From Sphingomonas turrisvirgatae (GTDB taxonomy: Bacteria > Pseudomonadota > Alphaproteobacteria > Sphingomonadales > Sphingomonadaceae), in contig NZ_MDDS01000013.1 of NCBI RefSeq assembly GCF_001721295.1, positions 225,598 to 289,597 of the forward strand: a DNA stretch of 64,000 bases, written 5' to 3'. Below are positions 46,075-53,890 of the stretch, piece by piece; position 1 is the stretch's first letter; each line of letters begins with the position of its first letter. A model generated the notes under the pieces. That model made no database searches and was not told the origin of the DNA. It was given only the letters and a program-made list of their open reading frames with translations. The position numbers and the translations under genes were made by a program.

Positions 46075-46088
46075 TGTTAGCGCTATCA
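46075..46088. promoter_or_regulatory. LacI-type operator in front of the sugar-porter/xylD operon
   Basis: TGTTAGCGCTATCA, palindromic except one base pair and sharing 12 of 14 bases with the site at 37561. Position 31 bases upstream of the porter start places it at or next to the promoter, so binding of the regulator would repress the operon. See finding for the shared regulon. Confidence 0.7.
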
Positions 46089-46182
46089 GCGTAGGATCGG
46101 CGCACTTGCCGGTCAAGCAAGTCGCGTAACGGAGATCGGCGATTTGCGGGGATCGAACCGCGTGGCGCGCCGTTCCTTCTCC

Positions 46183-46815
46183 ATGCCGATCGCGCTCAAT
46201 CCGGAATGGCCACAACTTGCACTCTACGCAATAGGGGCGGCGTTCGTGCTGATGCTGCTGTTTCGCCTGCCCTATGTCGGACGGGCGCTGCGGGCACTGT
46301 TCTCGCTCGCCATGCTCGCGCTTTGCCTGCTCATGGTCGCGCAATATGTGCCATTCGATCCGACGCTCTCGAGCCTTGCCAACCGGGCCGGGTTCAGCGG
46401 CCAGCAGGTTGCGGGGGAGGAAGTGCGGATCCGCATGGCGCGGGACGGGCATTTCTGGGTCAACGCGCGGATCAACGGGGTCGAGCGCCGCCTGCTCGTG
46501 GACAGCGGCGCGACCATCACTGCATTGTCGCAAGCGACGGTCGCACAGGCGGGCGTGAAGCGCGACGCGACGCTGGTGCCGGTCATCCTCCAGACCGCGA
46601 ATGGCGCGGTGCGTGCACAGGCGGGGACGGTCGAGCGGCTCGAACTGGGCGGGATCGTTGCCCGCGATCTCAAGGTCGTGACCTCGCCTAACCTCGGCCA
46701 AGTCAACGTGCTCGGCATGAACTTCCTTTCTCAGCTGGCATCGTGGCGGGTCGAGGGGCGCACGCTGATCCTCACGCCGAAACCGACGACAGGAGCGACG
46801 AATGACGCAGGCTGA
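46183..46815 (+). CDS. Aspartic-protease-like (retropepsin fold) membrane protein
   Basis: A 210-residue protein: an N-terminal part with two hydrophobic helices (about residues 9-30 and 39-57), then a soluble retropepsin-type domain with DSGATITALS (catalytic Asp), matching the TIGR02281-like clan AA group. Such proteins are single-domain aspartic proteases acting at or outside the membrane; the natural substrate is unknown. ATG 46183 was chosen; a TTG/ATG further upstream adds only basic residues. The next gene starts 13 bases before the stop, overlapping it. Confidence 0.82.
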   Translation: MPIALNPEWPQLALYAIGAAFVLMLLFRLPYVGRALRALFSLAMLALCLLMVAQYVPFDPTLSSLANRAGFSGQQVAGEEVRIRMARDGHFWVNARINGVERRLLVDSGATITALSQATVAQAGVKRDATLVPVILQTANGAVRAQAGTVERLELGGIVARDLKVVTSPNLGQVNVLGMNFLSQLASWRVEGRTLILTPKPTTGATNDAG

Positions 46816-47524
46816 ACCTTGGCGCTATCGCGACGGCGAGCTCGAGCTTCGCGGCGAGCGATACGCTCCCACCGCACGGCCCAACGGCGCGGCGGTGATC
46901 GTGGTGCATGAGGCCGATGGCATTGGCGGCAATGTGCGCCGCCACTGCGCGCGACTGGCCGAATTGGGCTATCTTGCGCTTGCGGCCGACATGCACGGCG
47001 GCGGTCGGGTGCTTTCGGGGGAAGCGATGACGAGCGCGCTCGACACATTTCGCGCCGACCCTCCACTGCTTCGCCGCCGGGTTGGCGCGGCGCTCGATGC
47101 GCTGAGCCGGGACGAGGGGATCGCGCCCGAACGAATCGCGGCGATCGGCTTCTGCTTCGGCGGGTTTGCCGTGCTGGAACTGGCGCGAAGCGGCGCGGCG
47201 CTGGCTGCCGTCGCGAGTTTCCACGGCCTGCTCACCACCCGCGCGCCAGCCACGCCCGGCGCGGTTCAAGCACGGGTTCTGGCCGCGACCGGCGCGCGCG
47301 ACCCGCTGGTGCCACCGGAAGATGTCGATGCGTTCCGCGACGAGATGACGCGGGCGGAGGCAGACTGGCATTTGCTGGTGCATGGCCGCGCGCTGCACAG
47401 CTATACCAACGAGACGGTGGGGGAACTCGGTGATCCGCGAATGGGCTATGATCGTCTGGCCCATCATCTGTCATGGACCGCGCTGACCGGATTTCTGGCC
47501 GAAACGTTCGCGCAGCCGGCCTAG
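46802..47524 (+). CDS. Dienelactone hydrolase family protein
   Basis: A 240-residue alpha/beta-hydrolase of the dienelactone hydrolase family. The nucleophile is the Cys in GFCFGGFAVLELA (GxCxGG), the acid is the Asp in ATGARDPLVPPEDV and the His is in HGRALHSYTN. The family opens carboxymethylenebutenolides and related lactones, but most bacterial members like this have unknown substrate. The start overlaps the aspartic-protease-like gene by 14 bases. Confidence 0.9.
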   Translation: MTQAEPWRYRDGELELRGERYAPTARPNGAAVIVVHEADGIGGNVRRHCARLAELGYLALAADMHGGGRVLSGEAMTSALDTFRADPPLLRRRVGAALDALSRDEGIAPERIAAIGFCFGGFAVLELARSGAALAAVASFHGLLTTRAPATPGAVQARVLAATGARDPLVPPEDVDAFRDEMTRAEADWHLLVHGRALHSYTNETVGELGDPRMGYDRLAHHLSWTALTGFLAETFAQPA

Positions 47525-47596
47525 CGTCAGGACTGAGGCGTCCGAAACAGGCATTGCCGGCCGTTCGCTCAGCGGCGGAACGGCCGGCGCTGATCC

Positions 47597-47812
47597 TCAT
47601 TCCGCCAGATCGTCACTCTCGCCATCCTCGTCCACCAACAGCGCGTCTTCCTCATCGGCGTCGAGCTGTTCCTGTACCGCCTCGACGATCAGGTCGAGTT
47701 GCTCATAGCTTGCCACCATTTCCGTCGACTCGCCGTCCTCGTCTTCCAGGTTCAGCAGGTAATCGCCGTTGCCGGTCGGTGTGATCGCGAACTGAGTCAG
47801 TGTCTTGGCCAT
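47597..47812 (-). CDS. Small acidic protein of unknown function
   Basis: A 71-residue, very acidic protein (about 22 Asp and Glu). Residues 1-38 are probably structured (FAITPTGNGDYLLNLEDEDGES) and residues 39-71 a helix with an acidic end (VEAVQEQLDADEEDALLVDEDGE). No motif identifies it; its ATG at 47812 is preceded by AAGGCG. The ORF is preserved with codon use like its neighbours, supporting a real gene. It lies next to a hairpin-rich spacer. Confidence 0.65.
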   Translation of the reverse strand: MAKTLTQFAITPTGNGDYLLNLEDEDGESTEMVASYEQLDLIVEAVQEQLDADEEDALLVDEDGESDDLAE

Positions 47813-47956
47813 ACGCCTTCTCCCAATGGTCGAGCCGCTAACCCGCGCCCGCGCATTTGGTTTCAGCGGGCGCGTGCCGATTGAGCACAGGCGCTTGTCG
47901 TTAGAGCGATGCTGGCAGGAACGTGCGCCACGCAGTCTGGAGCGAACGGGTCTCCA

Positions 47957-48155
47957 CTGTAAATTCCCTGTTATCAGGGAATTTACAGGGAAAATGCAGT
48001 TTTTAGGAGCTTGCCGACACACCTCGGACGCTGAACCCCGCAGTTTTCTGCGGCTCAGCGCGCCAGATTCCCTGCGCCAGAAACAGGGAATTCAATTCTC
48101 GCTATCAGGGAATGATATTCGCGGTAACGGGGATCACGGAGCTACCGATCAGGGA
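47957..48155. repeat. Spacer with 14-bp perfect hairpin and repeated CAGGGAA motif
   Basis: In the 375-base spacer (47813-48187) the motif CAGGGAA or its complement TTCCCTG occurs at 47964, 47975, 47986, 48068, 48084 and 48106, plus CAGGGA at 48150. The first pair forms a perfect inverted repeat: CTGTAAATTCCCTG (47957-47970), TTAT loop, then CAGGGAATTTACAG (47975-47988). There is no gene in the spacer. It marks the left end of the accessory DNA; similar CAGGGAA-rich spacers occur in other alphaproteobacteria next to mobile DNA, which is recollection rather than evidence here. Confidence 0.6.
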
Positions 48156-48187
48156 CCGAATACTTCAGCAATGAGCAGCTGCGCGCG

Positions 48188-49030
48188 TTACTCCGCTTCA
48201 TCCTCGTCGATCAGTTCTGCATGTAGCAGGAGCATCGCGAACCCGTTTTGCTGGCCCAGCAGCTGTTCGGTAAGGACATCGACGCGTCGCGCGTCACGCT
48301 CGTTGAACCAGACATCGGGCTCGCACTCTTCGGCGTCGGTCAGTTCTGCAACCTTCACTTGATGCGCGTGGGCGATCGAGCCGTCGGGCACGGTGTGACC
48401 GATGCGCGGCGCAAGCCACGGGAAGTTTGCCTGATCGCGATACATGCGCTGGATTCGACCGTGCTGTAGAATGACAACCGCAATCGGCTCGCGATGCGCC
48501 TCGACATAGGCGCGCGCCATCGCTTCCTTGCTGACATCGAACTCTCCCGCCATGCGCGCGATCTCGCCGAGGCTTGGGCGCCGCGACGCCGTGCTGGCCC
48601 AGATACGGTGCTTGGGCATGAGCAGCGCTGCGGCAAATCGGTTAGCCTCCGCCTCAATACGCTTGCGTCGATCCTGCTCGCGAGGATCGAGCAGATGGAA
48701 ATCATCGAGCGAGCATTCGAACCCATGGCCAGGCCGCGGCATATGGGTCGGGATCAGGAAATGACCCAGCTCGTGGCCGATTGAATAGCGGCGGCGCTGT
48801 CGGGTGCGACCGGCGGCGACCAGGATGCCGCCCGCCGCCTTGTTCGCGTCCATGACCAGCGCCGCCTCGAACCCGCTGGTCTGAATCTCATCGATGGACG
48901 CGATGTCGAGATCGCGACACAGCTCTTCCAACGGCACCGCCATCGGCATGTCTTGCATGAGCGCGTGGATGCGCGCTGCGATGGCGACCGGTGAGCCAAG
49001 TCCATCAAGGTCTAGGCGACTGATCGTCAC
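48188..49030 (-). CDS. ImmA/IrrE-type metallopeptidase
   Basis: A 280-residue protein with the ImmA/IrrE zinc motif HELGH at residues 86-90 in RRYSIGHELGHFLIP and a downstream EAEANRFAAALLMP segment containing the third ligand Glu. ImmA-type enzymes cut or inactivate cognate XRE-type repressors, in response to a stress signal, controlling mobile elements. GTG at 49030 overlaps the stop of the XRE regulator gene (GTGA), so the two are co-translated. The remaining C-terminus, about 150 residues, is of unknown role. Confidence 0.9.
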   Translation of the reverse strand: MTISRLDLDGLGSPVAIAARIHALMQDMPMAVPLEELCRDLDIASIDEIQTSGFEAALVMDANKAAGGILVAAGRTRQRRRYSIGHELGHFLIPTHMPRPGHGFECSLDDFHLLDPREQDRRKRIEAEANRFAAALLMPKHRIWASTASRRPSLGEIARMAGEFDVSKEAMARAYVEAHREPIAVVILQHGRIQRMYRDQANFPWLAPRIGHTVPDGSIAHAHQVKVAELTDAEECEPDVWFNERDARRVDVLTEQLLGQQNGFAMLLLHAELIDEDEAE

Positions 49031-49356
49031 GGATCATCTTTGGCGCGACGCTGCATCTGCTCCATCAGCATGCGGATGGTCTCGCGGTCGCGATCGTCCA
49101 GCTTCTTGAGGTCGCGGAACATGGCAACGACCTCGGCGGGCTCCTCTTCGCTTTCAGGGTTTTCGCCGACAAGGTCGGCGACGCGAACACGGAACAGCTC
49201 TGCGAGCTTGACCACCAAATCCATCGACGGGTTGCCGGTGATGCCCTTTTCGAGGTTCCAGACATGGGCCTTCGATATCTCAACTGCGTTCGCCACGTCC
49301 TGAAGGGACAGGCGCTGCGCGATGCGCAGATCGTGAAGCTTGCGCGCGAAGCTCAT
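49027..49356 (-). CDS. XRE-family transcriptional regulator, ImmR-like
   Basis: A 109-residue protein with a Cro/CI helix-turn-helix in its first 60 residues (LHDLRIAQRLSLQDVANAVEISKAHVWNLEKG) and a charged C-terminal helix. It pairs with the ImmA-like peptidase downstream, which probably inactivates it. ATG 49356 was chosen; a TTG at 49371 is possible. CCGTTCAAT copies at 49364 and 49414 lie just upstream and are candidate binding sites, shared with the divergent methyltransferase gene. Confidence 0.88.
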   Translation of the reverse strand: MSFARKLHDLRIAQRLSLQDVANAVEISKAHVWNLEKGITGNPSMDLVVKLAELFRVRVADLVGENPESEEEPAEVVAMFRDLKKLDDRDRETIRMLMEQMQRRAKDDP

Positions 49357-49363
49357 GAGGAAT

Positions 49364-49422
49364 CCGTTCAATCTGGAATGCCGGGATCATATGCCAAGGA
49401 TTGACAGAAGCAACCGTTCAAT
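49364..49422. promoter_or_regulatory. Divergent control region with repeated CCGTTCAAT
   Basis: CCGTTCAAT occurs at 49364-49372 and 49414-49422 as direct repeats 50 bases apart, and its complement ATTGAACG at 49481, inside the first codons of the methyltransferase gene. They surround the divergent promoters of the XRE/ImmA pair and the methyltransferase, as expected for operators bound by the XRE protein. Confidence 0.5.
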
Positions 49423-49462
49423 TCAGTAGTACGCTATTGGCCACCGAATTGGAGCGCTCCGA

Positions 49463-50791
49463 ATGATGGGTACTGGACTGATTGAACGTGATGTCGCGGC
49501 GCTGCGCTCGTACCCGGGCAATTCGCGTACGCATTCGAAGAAGCAGATCAAGCAGATCGCGGCGTCGATCGAGCGGTTCGGGTTCACCAATCCCGTGCTG
49601 GTATCGGACGCGGGGGAAATCATCGCCGGGCATGGCCGGGTCGAGGCGGCGAAGCTGCTGGGTCACAAAATGGTGCCGACGCTGGCGCTCTCGCATTTGT
49701 CCCCGGCTGAGCGGCGGGCGTACGTGCTTGCAGATAACAAGCTGGCGCTCAACGCCGGGTGGGATCGCGAGATCCTGGCGATCGAACTGCAGGCGCTGGT
49801 TGATCTTGAATTTGATGTGGAGCTCACCGGGTTCAGCCTGGCCGAGATCGACCTGGTGCTGGACGAAGCGGGCGATGCCGATCCGGACAGGCCGGAAGCG
49901 CCGGAAGATGTTGTCCCAGTCGTTGTTGGCGAGCCGGTAACGCGCATGGGCGATCTATGGCAGTTGGGCCGGCACCGGCTGCTCTGTGGCGACACGCGCA
50001 GTCCGACCGACATCGATCGGCTGATCGATGGTGAGCGCGCGGACCTGGTGTTCACCGACCCGCCGTACAACGTCGCGATCGACGGCAATGTCTGTGGGCT
50101 TGGCTCAGTCAAACACCGTGAGTTTGCATTTGCCAGCGGCGAGATGAGCCAGGCGCAGTTTACCGCCTTCCTGACCGAGACTCTGGGCAACATCGCCGGC
50201 GTCATGCGCGATGGCGCAATCGCGTTCGTGTGCATGGACTGGCGCCATATGGGAGAGCTGCTTACTGCCGGCGGCGCGGTGTTCACTGAGCTCAAGAACC
50301 TGGTGGTCTGGAACAAGAGCAATGGCGGCATGGGCGCGTTTTATCGCTCGAAGCACGAGCTGATCTTCGTGTTCAAGCAGGGGACGGCTGAGCACACCAA
50401 CAGCTTTGGCCTTGGCGAGACTGGGCGATACCGCACTAACGTGTGGGACTATGCCGGGATCAGTTCGATCAGCGCGGATCGCTCTGCCGAACTGGCGATG
50501 CACCCAACGGTAAAACCAGTGGCGCTGATCGCCGATGCAATCCGCGATTGTTCGCGTCGAGGTGAGATCGTCCTTGATGGCTTTGGCGGATCGGGATCGA
50601 CGCTGATCGCCGCAGAGAAGACCGGGCGCTCTGCGCGCCTCATCGAATATGATTCGCTTTACTGCGATACGATTGTTCGCCGCTGGGAGGCCGTTACTGG
50701 TAAGCGCGCCATGCTGGTCGAGACCGGGCAGCGGTTTGAGGATGTCGCCGAGATGCGTGCGCTGCGGCCTGATCCGGACATTGCCGCATGA
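49463..50791 (+). CDS. ParB-domain DNA methyltransferase
   Basis: A 442-residue protein with an N-terminal ParB/Srx domain (about residues 1-95, with IAGHGRVEAAKLL) fused to a C-terminal DNA methyltransferase of the N6/N4 class. The catalytic DPPY motif (residues 199-202) comes before the SAM-binding GFGGSGST (near residue 375), the beta-class order. No restriction endonuclease lies next to it; such solitary enzymes are usual in phage and mobile DNA, where they may methylate their own DNA. It overlaps the DUF5681 gene by four bases. Confidence 0.92.
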   Translation: MMGTGLIERDVAALRSYPGNSRTHSKKQIKQIAASIERFGFTNPVLVSDAGEIIAGHGRVEAAKLLGHKMVPTLALSHLSPAERRAYVLADNKLALNAGWDREILAIELQALVDLEFDVELTGFSLAEIDLVLDEAGDADPDRPEAPEDVVPVVVGEPVTRMGDLWQLGRHRLLCGDTRSPTDIDRLIDGERADLVFTDPPYNVAIDGNVCGLGSVKHREFAFASGEMSQAQFTAFLTETLGNIAGVMRDGAIAFVCMDWRHMGELLTAGGAVFTELKNLVVWNKSNGGMGAFYRSKHELIFVFKQGTAEHTNSFGLGETGRYRTNVWDYAGISSISADRSAELAMHPTVKPVALIADAIRDCSRRGEIVLDGFGGSGSTLIAAEKTGRSARLIEYDSLYCDTIVRRWEAVTGKRAMLVETGQRFEDVAEMRALRPDPDIAA

Positions 50792-51585
50792 GCGGCCGGG
50801 CTGCCGACCGCTCGCGGAACAGCCTGGTGGGATATGCCCGCCCGCCCGCTGAGCACCGGTTCCGCAAGGGCGTCTCCGGAAATCCCAACGGTCGACCGAA
50901 GGGGGCGAAGGCCAAACCCAAAGCTCAATATGACCCGGCGATGCGACCGACCGATCAGCTTGTGCTGGAGGAGGCCTATCGCCCAGTGACAATCCGGGAA
51001 GGCGACACGGTCATCGAACTTCCAGCAATCCAGGCTGCCATGCGCGCGCTTGCCATCTCGGCGATGAAGGGCAACCGTTTGTCACAAAAGGCGCTCGCTG
51101 AGATCACCAGCACGGCAGAAGCACGGGCGTCCGAAGAGCGGCTGACGATGATGGAAAACGCGCTAGAGTATAAGCAGAAATGGACCGCTGAGATCGAGCG
51201 ATGCCGTCGCCTGTCGATCGACATTCCCTCGCCGCTTCCTCACCCTGACGATATCCATATCGATATGCGCAGCGGCAAAGTTCGCACTGAGGGTCCGCTA
51301 GACGAAAGCGAGAAGCGCGACTGGGACAAGCGCCTCGCACGGCGTGACGATGCGCAGGCCGAGATCAACGATTATGCGCGTCGGATAAAGTGCGCAAAGT
51401 CGGATCGCATGCGCGAGCTCTACCAGGCGATGTGGATTTCCGAGCAGTATATCTTCGATCTCATCAACGACGGCATGCCCGACCGGTACAAGCTTAAACT
51501 GGAAAACAGGTCATGGCACGCCGACGCATCCCGTGAAGGCAAGGCCGCAGAAATGTACAAGAAGCTGCGTGCAGGACGGTCCTGA
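50788..51585 (+). CDS. DUF5681 family protein (phage/mobile element associated)
   Basis: A 265-residue protein. The DUF5681 signature is near the N-terminus: HRFRKGVSGNPNGRPKGAKAK. The middle is helical and the C-terminus is charged, with no enzyme motif. DUF5681 proteins are encoded beside methyltransferases and terminases in phages; their role is unknown, though they are sometimes proposed to be small terminase-like or DNA-binding. The start overlaps the methyltransferase stop (ATGA). Downstream the DNA is cut by the IS3 element after about 50 bases, so further phage genes may have been lost. Confidence 0.82.
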   Translation: MSGRAADRSRNSLVGYARPPAEHRFRKGVSGNPNGRPKGAKAKPKAQYDPAMRPTDQLVLEEAYRPVTIREGDTVIELPAIQAAMRALAISAMKGNRLSQKALAEITSTAEARASEERLTMMENALEYKQKWTAEIERCRRLSIDIPSPLPHPDDIHIDMRSGKVRTEGPLDESEKRDWDKRLARRDDAQAEINDYARRIKCAKSDRMRELYQAMWISEQYIFDLINDGMPDRYKLKLENRSWHADASREGKAAEMYKKLRAGRS

Positions 51586-51695
51586 AGGAACGCGACCTTG
51601 TTAGTCGCAGCAGCCGCGACTCCCGCACGAACAGTGACCTGTTCCCCTGAAACTCCGCCAGTCTGAACTAGAGTCCTTCATGAAGGAGGACGACG

Positions 51696-51962
51696 ATGAA
51701 GCGCAGCAGGTTTACCGAGGAGCAGATTATCGGGATCTTGCGGGAGCAGGAGGCCGGGTCGAAGACGGCGGACGTGTGCCGCAAGCACGGTGTGAGCAGT
51801 GCGACGTTCTACAAGTGGAAGGCGGCGTATGGCGGCATGGACGTGTCGCAGGCGCGTAAGCTGAAAGTGCTTGAGGACGAGAACGCACGGCTGAAGCGGC
51901 TGCTCGCTGATGCCATGCTCGACAATGCGGTGCTGAAGGAGGTTGCCTCAAAAAACTGGTGA
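51696..51962 (+). CDS. IS3-family transposase OrfA
   Basis: An 88-residue protein with an N-terminal helix-turn-helix ([19 protein letters not shown] and [17 protein letters not shown]) and a leucine-zipper-like C-terminus, which binds the element ends. Its last codons AAA AAC TGG TGA include the slippery heptamer A AAA AAC (51950-51956), read exactly in frame, so that a -1 shift continues into OrfB and makes the fused transposase. Confidence 0.93.
   Translation: MKRSRFTEEQIIGILREQEAGSKTADVCRKHGVSSATFYKWKAAYGGMDVSQARKLKVLEDENARLKRLLADAMLDNAVLKEVASKNW
51950..51956 (+). promoter_or_regulatory. -1 ribosomal frameshift site A AAA AAC
   Basis: The classic slippery heptamer occurs in the exact zero-frame phase required, six bases before the OrfA stop codon. 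Slipping back one base places ribosomes in the OrfB frame. Confidence 0.88.
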
Positions 51963-52822
51963 GGCCTGCCGCTCGTCGAAGGGCTGTCGAGGATGTCCGG
52001 CAGCTCTTCGATATCAGCGAGCGTCGGGCCTGTGCCATCCTTGGCGTTGATCGATCGTCGATGCGCTATGCGCATCGGCGTGGTGATGATGGCGACCTGC
52101 GGTCGCGTCTTCGCGAGATCGCGCTTGAACGTCGCCGGTTCGGCTACCGGCGGCTGGGGATCATGCTGGCCCGCGAGGGCATCGTGATGAACCACAAGAA
52201 GCTGCTGCGGCTATATCGCGAGGAGAACTTGCGTGTCCGGCGCCGGCGGGGCCGCAAGCGAGCGATGGGCACAAGGGCACCGATGACGTTGCCGCAAGGG
52301 CCGAACCAGCGCTGGAGCCTGGACTTTGTGAGCGACACGCTGGTGTGCAGCAGGCGTATCCGCATCCTTGCCGTGGTGGACGACTTCACGCGGGAGAACC
52401 TCGCGCTGGTGGTCGATACGTCGCTGTCGGGTGCTCGTGTGGCGCGCGAGCTCGATGCGATTATCGCGGTTCGCGGCAAGCCGCTGATGATCGTCAGCGA
52501 CAACGGGACCGAGCTGACCAGTCTGGCAATCCTGCGCTGGTCGAAGGACCGGCAGATCGAATGGCATTACATCGCGCCGGGCAAGCCGCAGCAGAACGGC
52601 TACGTCGAGAGCTTTAATGGTCGCTTGCGCGACGAATGCCTGAACGAGACGCTGTTCGCGTCCCTCAGCCATGCGCGGTCGGTGCTACGTGCATGGCGCG
52701 ACGACTACAACCACGTGCGGCCGCATAGCGGGATAGGCGGGCTGACGCCCGCCGATGCTGCCAGGCGGGTTGCACAACCCAAACCGCCAGGGCACCCTGG
52801 CAACCCCGGACTCTACTTATAA
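51959..52822 (+). CDS. IS3-family transposase OrfB (DDE catalytic part)
   Basis: A 287-residue integrase-core protein normally produced as an OrfAB fusion by -1 frameshifting; the nominal GTG start at 51959 may not be used alone. The DDE residues are in [10 protein letters not shown] (Asp), [10 protein letters not shown] (Asp) and [16 protein letters not shown] (Glu), with the HTH_21 region [12 protein letters not shown] before. All appear intact, so the element may be active. Confidence 0.93.
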   Translation: MRPAARRRAVEDVRQLFDISERRACAILGVDRSSMRYAHRRGDDGDLRSRLREIALERRRFGYRRLGIMLAREGIVMNHKKLLRLYREENLRVRRRRGRKRAMGTRAPMTLPQGPNQRWSLDFVSDTLVCSRRIRILAVVDDFTRENLALVVDTSLSGARVARELDAIIAVRGKPLMIVSDNGTELTSLAILRWSKDRQIEWHYIAPGKPQQNGYVESFNGRLRDECLNETLFASLSHARSVLRAWRDDYNHVRPHSGIGGLTPADAARRVAQPKPPGHPGNPGLYL

Positions 52823-53037
52823 GTGGAGGAGCTTTGGGGAGCACGTCACGGTCTGGGTCCGTCGGCTACCCTGATGATCTCAACACGCCAGCTTCAGTAT
52901 CGGCACAATGGCGCTCAGCGATGGCACTGTTTTGCTACCATTCCCGCGTAAATTCTCGCTTGCCGTCAAACACTTTGCCGAGAATATTCGGTACTCACGC
53001 GAAGCGCAGGGGGCGAGTCGCTGGAGGGGGTATCTCT

Positions 53038-53679
53038 ATGAAGAAGTTAATCGCCGTTGCGGCGCTTGCCTGCGCGCCTGCCGTATTTGCGCAGACCGCG
53101 GCTGTGGCGCCGGCACCTGCTGCAGCACCCGTCGCTGCCATCGCACCTTCCGCGCCTGGCGAGAACGTGCTCCGCGCTGGCACCAAGGTTGCGCTGAAGA
53201 TGGCCGAGGCGCTCACCACCAAGGGCAAGAAGCTGCGCGTCGGCCAGCGCTTCCAACTCGAGGTCGCAGAGGACGTCCGCCTCGGCGACTTGACCGTCAT
53301 CCCGGCCGGCGCGCCAGCCACGGGCGAGATTACCGACGTTCGCAACAAGGGCATGTGGGGCAAGTCGGGCCGCATTGGCGCGCAACTGCTTTATATGCGC
53401 GTCGGTGGACGTCAAATCCGCCTATCGGGCCAGCTCGACGACAAGGGCGTTACCGGCACGGCTGGCGTTGTGGGCGCCGTCGCCTTCGTGCCAATTGCCG
53501 GCTTTTTCATGACCGGCACGTCGGCGCAGATTCCGTTGGGCGGCGCGGTAACGGGCTTTCTGGACGAGGACGTGCCGGTTGTGATCGGTAGCGCGCCCGC
53601 GCCTCAGCCGCTTGTTGTGTCATCGCCCACCCCAGCCGTCGTGACGCCGGGCGAAGTGGTGACGACGCCGAAGCCTTGA
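53038..53679 (+). CDS. Exported hypothetical protein, Ala/Pro-rich
   Basis: A 213-residue protein with a signal peptide (MKKLIAVAALACAPAVFAQ). After an Ala/Pro-rich linker it has a compact domain (about residues 50-180) with a GTKVALKMAEALTTKGKKLRVGQRFQLEV start and a hydrophobic GVVGAVAFVPIAGFFMTG segment, and ends in a Pro/Val/Thr-rich tail. The pattern resembles LPS-assembly or outer-surface proteins seen in sphingomonads, without a domain name. GGAGGGGG precedes the ATG at 53038. The interval 52849-53037 carries nothing else recognised. Confidence 0.75.
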   Translation: MKKLIAVAALACAPAVFAQTAAVAPAPAAAPVAAIAPSAPGENVLRAGTKVALKMAEALTTKGKKLRVGQRFQLEVAEDVRLGDLTVIPAGAPATGEITDVRNKGMWGKSGRIGAQLLYMRVGGRQIRLSGQLDDKGVTGTAGVVGAVAFVPIAGFFMTGTSAQIPLGGAVTGFLDEDVPVVIGSAPAPQPLVVSSPTPAVVTPGEVVTTPKP

Positions 53680-53758
53680 TCTGGCGTGGCGGCGCGCTTC
53701 ATCACGGCGCGCCGTCACCGCCCTGTTGTACGTCGATGGCCCAGAAGCGAAATAAGGA

Positions 53759-53890
53759 GTGCGGCAGCTGAGCGAGTGGCCAGAGCCAAGGCCGGACTGC
53801 GGGCGGATAATGCGCGCGGGGATCAGTTACGGCATCTTCGCGGTCGGAGCCGTGGCGGCCTATCTGATCATCAGGCCCCTGCTTGCTTAA
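53759..53890 (+). CDS. Possible tiny membrane protein
   Basis: A 43-codon frame from GTG 53759, or 26 codons from ATG 53810, ends in a hydrophobic helix (GISYGIFAVGAVAAYLIIR). The reading frame could be chance: AAGGAG lies too close to the GTG, and its end overlaps the decayed GrlR-like gene on the other strand. It is listed because single-helix proteins of this type are common and easily missed. Confidence 0.25.
   Translation: MRQLSEWPEPRPDCGRIMRAGISYGIFAVGAVAAYLIIRPLLA

Larger units (their letters stand above)
51635..52848 (+). mobile_element. IS3-family insertion sequence (IS407-like group), complete
   Basis: The element runs from TGACCTGTTCCCC (51635) to the inverted complement of TGACGTGCTCCCC (52848). 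The terminal inverted repeats of about 27 bases match except for a few bases and one gap. It holds two overlapping transposase frames with a -1 frameshift signal. No clear duplicated target could be recognised: the bases before the left end (ACAG) and after the right end (CGGT) differ, so the target duplication may be lost or the ends slightly misplaced. Confidence 0.85.

Noticed and set aside
44566..46080. Long plus-strand frame covering the sugar porter gene
   Set aside because: Low-complexity His/Arg/Asp-rich translation on the reverse of a clear MFS gene; typical antisense shadow.
47957..48155. CAGGGAA repeats as a CRISPR array
   Set aside because: Units are only 7 bases, in mixed orientation and irregularly spaced; no cas genes.
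49463..50791. ParB-like gene as a chromosome-partition protein
   Set aside because: The ParB-like part is only the N-terminal domain; the protein carries DPPY and SAM motifs of a DNA methyltransferase and there is no parA.
49463..51585. A complete restriction-modification system
   Set aside because: No restriction endonuclease next to the methyltransferase; DUF5681 has no nuclease motif.
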